DNA from: an uncultured Bacteroidota bacterium
GTDB taxonomy: Bacteria > Bacteroidota > Bacteroidia > Chitinophagales > Chitinophagaceae
Direction of reading: 5' to 3'
Assembly (NCBI GenBank): GCA_946887345.1
Contig: CAMPKR010000173.1
Location: 1-5,724 of the forward strand
DNA length: 5,724 nucleotides
Shown: piece after piece, positions 3,240 through 5,724 of the stretch
How the letters are laid out: each line of letters opens with the position of its first letter
Position numbering within the stretch: position 1 is the first letter of the stretch
Position numbers and translations under genes: made by a program
Notes under the pieces: generated by a model
What the model was told of the DNA's origin: nothing
The model's input: only the letters and a program-made list of their open reading frames with translations
The model's database searches: none

Positions 3240-5724
3240 ATGTCAATAGCAAATAAAACACCAAGATTACTTGCGGCAGCCAAGGAATTTAACATTGGTA
3301 AGGAAACTCTTATTGAATACCTGAGCCATAAAGGCTTTGAGATAAATGCGAGTAACCCCAATACGAAGCTGACCGAGGAAATGTATGATGCCTTGCAGGC
3401 CGAATTTGTACAGGACAAATTGGCCAAAAGCAAGAGCAATGAGATCGCTTTGCCTAAGGGTAGCCACCTGGAAACTAAAAAGGAGCTGCCTGCGGCCAAA
3501 AAGAAGACTGAAGAACCTGCCGCTCCTGCACCGGTAGCAGAAAAGAAAAAAGAAGAAAAACCTAAGGAAGAGCCCAAACCTGTAGTAGCAGAGGAGAAGA
3601 AAGTAGAAGAAAAACCGGCTGAAGAAAAGAAGCCCGCCAAAAAAGCTAAAGAAGAAGCTCCTGCAGCGGAAACAAAAGAAGAACCTGCTGAGCATATAGA
3701 TGTAAAGTCTCCGAAACTGGGTGGTCCTAATGTATTGGGCAAGATAAACCTGGAAGAAATGAACCTTTCTTCGCGCCCCAAGAAAGGTGCCAAGAAGAAA
3801 GCCGAAGAACCCGCAGCGGCAGAAACTACGGAAGAAGCGAAACCTGCGAAGAAAACCGCCAAAAAGAAAGAAGAACCAAAAGAAGTAATAGAAGAACCTA
3901 AAGTAGCACCACCCCAGGAAGAAGTAGAAGACGATAAGCCGGAGCATATAGAAATGAAGGCTCCGAAGCTGGAAGGTCCGAAGATAATAGGGAGGATAGA
4001 ACTTCCGGTAGAACAGAGCTCAAAGTCGGAAAGCAAAGAAAAGAGGAACAGGAAGCGGATACCGGTTCAGAAAAAGCCGGAGACCTTTAAGCCCGACCAG
4101 CAAGGCCAGGGTGGACAAAGCCAGCAGGGCCAGGGCGGTGGATTCCGCGGTGGTCAGCAAGGCCAGGGTGGCTTCAATCGGGGCGGACAAGGCCAGGGCG
4201 GCCAGAACCGCGGCGGTGGCCAGGGTGGCTTTAACCGCGGTGGCGGCCAGGGTGGCCAGAATCGCGGCGGACAACGTGGCGGACAGGGCAGTAACCGTTT
4301 TAGCCGCAACCAGCCACAAACCCCTCAGCAGCAGGAAGTAGATCAAAAAGCAATACAGGATAAGATCAGGGAAACACAAGCCAAACTGAGTGGTGGCGGT
4401 GCCCGCGGTAAGAACCTGAAATCAAAATACCGTCGTAACAAACGCGAGGAGCTGGCTGAAAAGCGCGCGGCTGCCGAAAATGACGGACAGGGTAACACAA
4501 TACAAGTAACAGAGTTCATCTCGGTAAGCGAATTCGCCAACCTGATGGACGTAAGTTTTGCTGATGTTATCAGCAAGTGTATGGGTCTTGGTATCATGGT
4601 GTCTATCAACCAGCGCCTCGATGCAGAAGTAATAGAACTGGTGGCAGAAGAATTTGGCTTTACTGTAGAATTCATCAACCTGCAGCAAGATGCTGATGAA
4701 GAGGAAGAAGAAGTAGATGCAGAAGAAGACCTGATATCGCGTGCGCCGATCGTTACCATCATGGGTCACGTTGACCATGGTAAAACCTCGTTGCTTGACT
4801 ATGTACGTAATGCAAACGTCGTAGCCGGCGAGGCGGGTGGTATCACCCAGCACATAGGCGCCTACAGGGTAGAAACAGGAAGTGGTAAGAAAATCACCTT
4901 CCTTGATACTCCGGGTCACGAAGCATTTACCGCGATGCGTGCACGTGGTGCGAAGGTGGCCGATATCGCCGTGATAGTGGTAGCTGCCGACGATGCGATA
5001 ATGCCGCAGACAAAAGAAGCTATATCGCACGCACAGGCTGCACAGCTCCCTATGGTATTTGCTATCAACAAAATAGATAAAGAAGGCGCCAACCCGGAAA
5101 AGATAAAAGAGCAGCTTGCCAATATGAACATATTGGTGGAGGATTGGGGAGGTAAGTTCCAAAGCCAGGAAATATCGGCCAAGAAAGGCCTGAATATAGA
5201 CCTGCTCCTTGAAAAAATAGGACTGGAAGCAGAACTGCTGGAACTGAAAGCAAATCCTGACCGCTATGCTACTGGCAGTGTGATTGAAGCATCCCTGGAT
5301 AAAGGACGTGGCTATCAATCGACCATACTGGTACAAAACGGCACATTGGAACAGGGCGATATGATTGCTTGTGGACAGTACTATGGTAAGATCAAGGCTA
5401 TGTTTAACGAGCGTGGACAGCGCGTTGAGAAGGCAGGACCTTCATCGCCGGTACAGGTATTAGGCCTGAATGGTGCACCACAAGCAGGCGAAAAATTCAA
5501 AGTGTACGAAGACGAGAACGAGGCTAAAGAAATAGCAACCCACCGTTCACAAATCCTGCGTGAGCAAGGTATCCGTGCCCGGAAGCATATTACGCTTGAT
5601 GAAATCGGCCGCCGCCTGGCCTTGGGTAACTTCAAGGAACTGGGTATCATCATCAAAGGCGACTTCGACGGCTCGGTGGAGGCGCTGAGCGACTCACTAC
5701 AAAAACTCTCTACTGAAGAAGTAG
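3240..5724 (+). CDS. infB: Translation initiation factor IF-2 (3' end beyond window)
   Basis: GTPase that brings fMet-tRNA to the 30S subunit and promotes subunit joining. 828 codons are present and the frame is open at the window edge; the end of domain III and the C-terminal fMet-tRNA-binding domain are missing. Order: small N-terminal IF2_N-like domain (about 9-60), Lys/Glu/Ala/Pro-rich tract (about 75-280) holding two copies of a GP-x3-G-[KR]-I module, Gly/Gln/Arg/Asn-rich tract (287-357), basic segment (388-410), second IF2_N domain (about 424-480), acidic stretch (484-497), and the G domain: G1 GHVDHGKT (509-516), G2 around GGITQH (533-538), G3 DTPGH (556-560), G4 NKID (610-613), G5 SAKKG (646-650). 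Domain II is about 672-765, then the start of domain III. About 500 residues precede the G domain, longer than in E. coli. ATG 3240 gives [11 protein letters not shown], matching the domain start. No Shine-Dalgarno. Confidence 0.97.
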   Translation, partial: MSIANKTPRLLAAAKEFNIGKETLIEYLSHKGFEINASNPNTKLTEEMYDALQAEFVQDKLAKSKSNEIALPKGSHLETKKELPAAKKKTEEPAAPAPVAEKKKEEKPKEEPKPVVAEEKKVEEKPAEEKKPAKKAKEEAPAAETKEEPAEHIDVKSPKLGGPNVLGKINLEEMNLSSRPKKGAKKKAEEPAAAETTEEAKPAKKTAKKKEEPKEVIEEPKVAPPQEEVEDDKPEHIEMKAPKLEGPKIIGRIELPVEQSSKSESKEKRNRKRIPVQKKPETFKPDQQGQGGQSQQGQGGGFRGGQQGQGGFNRGGQGQGGQNRGGGQGGFNRGGGQGGQNRGGQRGGQGSNRFSRNQPQTPQQQEVDQKAIQDKIRETQAKLSGGGARGKNLKSKYRRNKREELAEKRAAAENDGQGNTIQVTEFISVSEFANLMDVSFADVISKCMGLGIMVSINQRLDAEVIELVAEEFGFTVEFINLQQDADEEEEEVDAEEDLISRAPIVTIMGHVDHGKTSLLDYVRNANVVAGEAGGITQHIGAYRVETGSGKKITFLDTPGHEAFTAMRARGAKVADIAVIVVAADDAIMPQTKEAISHAQAAQLPMVFAINKIDKEGANPEKIKEQLANMNILVEDWGGKFQSQEISAKKGLNIDLLLEKIGLEAELLELKANPDRYATGSVIEASLDKGRGYQSTILVQNGTLEQGDMIACGQYYGKIKAMFNERGQRVEKAGPSSPVQVLGLNGAPQAGEKFKVYEDENEAKEIATHRSQILREQGIRARKHITLDEIGRRLALGNFKELGIIIKGDFDGSVEALSDSLQKLSTEEV
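3690..3752 (+). repeat. IF-2 internal module, copy 1
   Basis: Codes for residues 151-171 of IF-2: [10 protein letters not shown] followed by [11 protein letters not shown]. The second copy is at residues 235-255. Over the first 57 bases the copies share about 43 identical positions (hand count), pointing to an internal duplication. It breaks the otherwise featureless Lys/Glu/Ala/Pro tract, so it may be a short binding motif; its function is unknown to me. Confidence 0.7.
3942..4004 (+). repeat. IF-2 internal module, copy 2
   Basis: Codes for residues 235-255 of IF-2: [10 protein letters not shown] followed by [11 protein letters not shown], the counterpart of copy 1, 84 residues downstream. 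The conserved core is EHI, K, PKL, GP, G, [KR]I and L. It sits directly before the basic KRNRKR segment and the Gly/Gln-rich tract. Confidence 0.7.
4098..4310 (+). repeat. Gly/Gln/Arg/Asn-rich RGG-like tract within infB
   Basis: About 71 residues (287-357) are built from irregular GQGG, NRGG, FRGG and GGFNRGG units, with DNA repeats based on GGCCAGGGTGG and AACCGCGG. The composition resembles RGG-type disordered RNA-binding regions. The synonymous codons vary (CAG/CAA, GGC/GGT/GGA), so the repeat is older than a recent expansion, though the DNA remains repetitive and prone to slippage. On the minus strand it produces spurious long open frames. Confidence 0.85.

Noticed and set aside
3161..4036. 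Minus-strand open frames (3161-4036, 3267-3947) rich in Ser/Phe/Ala
   Set aside because: They are the complement of the Lys/Glu/Ala/Pro-rich part of infB; the low-complexity composition simply leaves stops rare on the other strand.
4020..4379. Minus-strand Ala/Leu-rich frame and plus-strand Ala/Arg-rich frame (4111-4341) over the Gly/Gln tract
   Set aside because: Both are off-frame readings of the repetitive GQGG-coding DNA within infB.
4422..5336. A 304-codon open frame on the minus strand opposite infB
   Set aside because: It lies antisense to the IF-2 G domain and domain II, whose plus-strand frame has every GTPase motif. Its translation has no recognisable domain and odd composition.

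Overview
The window reads as a housekeeping locus of a member of the Bacteroidota, probably of the Chitinophagales type (the lower rank is inference). The evidence is the promoter style (TAnnTTTG -7 boxes, one with a TTTG -33 box 19 bases upstream), the lack of clear Shine-Dalgarno sequences before the genes, a small membrane protein of the DUF4834 type that I know only from this phylum, and the rimP-nusA-infB order with a very long low-complexity IF2 N-terminus. By hand count about 28 of 46 isoleucine codons in nusA are AUA, which fits the tRNA-Ile2 (CAU anticodon) gene in the same window.

Layout from left to right: (1) 1-116 holds no gene I can recognise, only a 19-base palindrome. (2) A leftward unit carries tRNA-Ile2 (173-246), with its promoter to the right and a strong intrinsic terminator to the left. 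(3) A rightward gene encodes a YihX-like HAD phosphatase (332-961). (4) A leftward gene encodes a 71-residue DUF4834-like membrane protein (964-1179), tail to tail with the phosphatase gene. (5) A divergent promoter region (about 1180-1340) serves the DUF4834-like gene leftward and rimP rightward. (6) The rightward cluster rimP (1341-1796), nusA (1840-3090) and infB (3240 to the window end, truncated) covers 30S maturation, transcription elongation/termination, and translation initiation.

No exotic system such as CRISPR, a mobile element or a defence island is visible. The parts most worth a second look are regulatory. A textbook-quality intrinsic terminator lies between the rimP promoter and the rimP start codon, so transcription of the whole nusA operon from that promoter must pass a terminator. 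A 22-codon upstream reading frame runs straight through this hairpin into rimP. The nusA-infB gap holds a 13-bp-stem RNA structure that also contains a match to the -7 promoter box. The infB gene itself has two copies of a roughly 21-residue module and a G/Q/R/N-rich RGG-like tract.

Functionally the cluster links ribosome small-subunit assembly (RimP), transcription termination and antitermination (NusA) and initiator-tRNA delivery (IF2). The leader terminator suggests that NusA or growth-state feedback could set its expression; this is inference.
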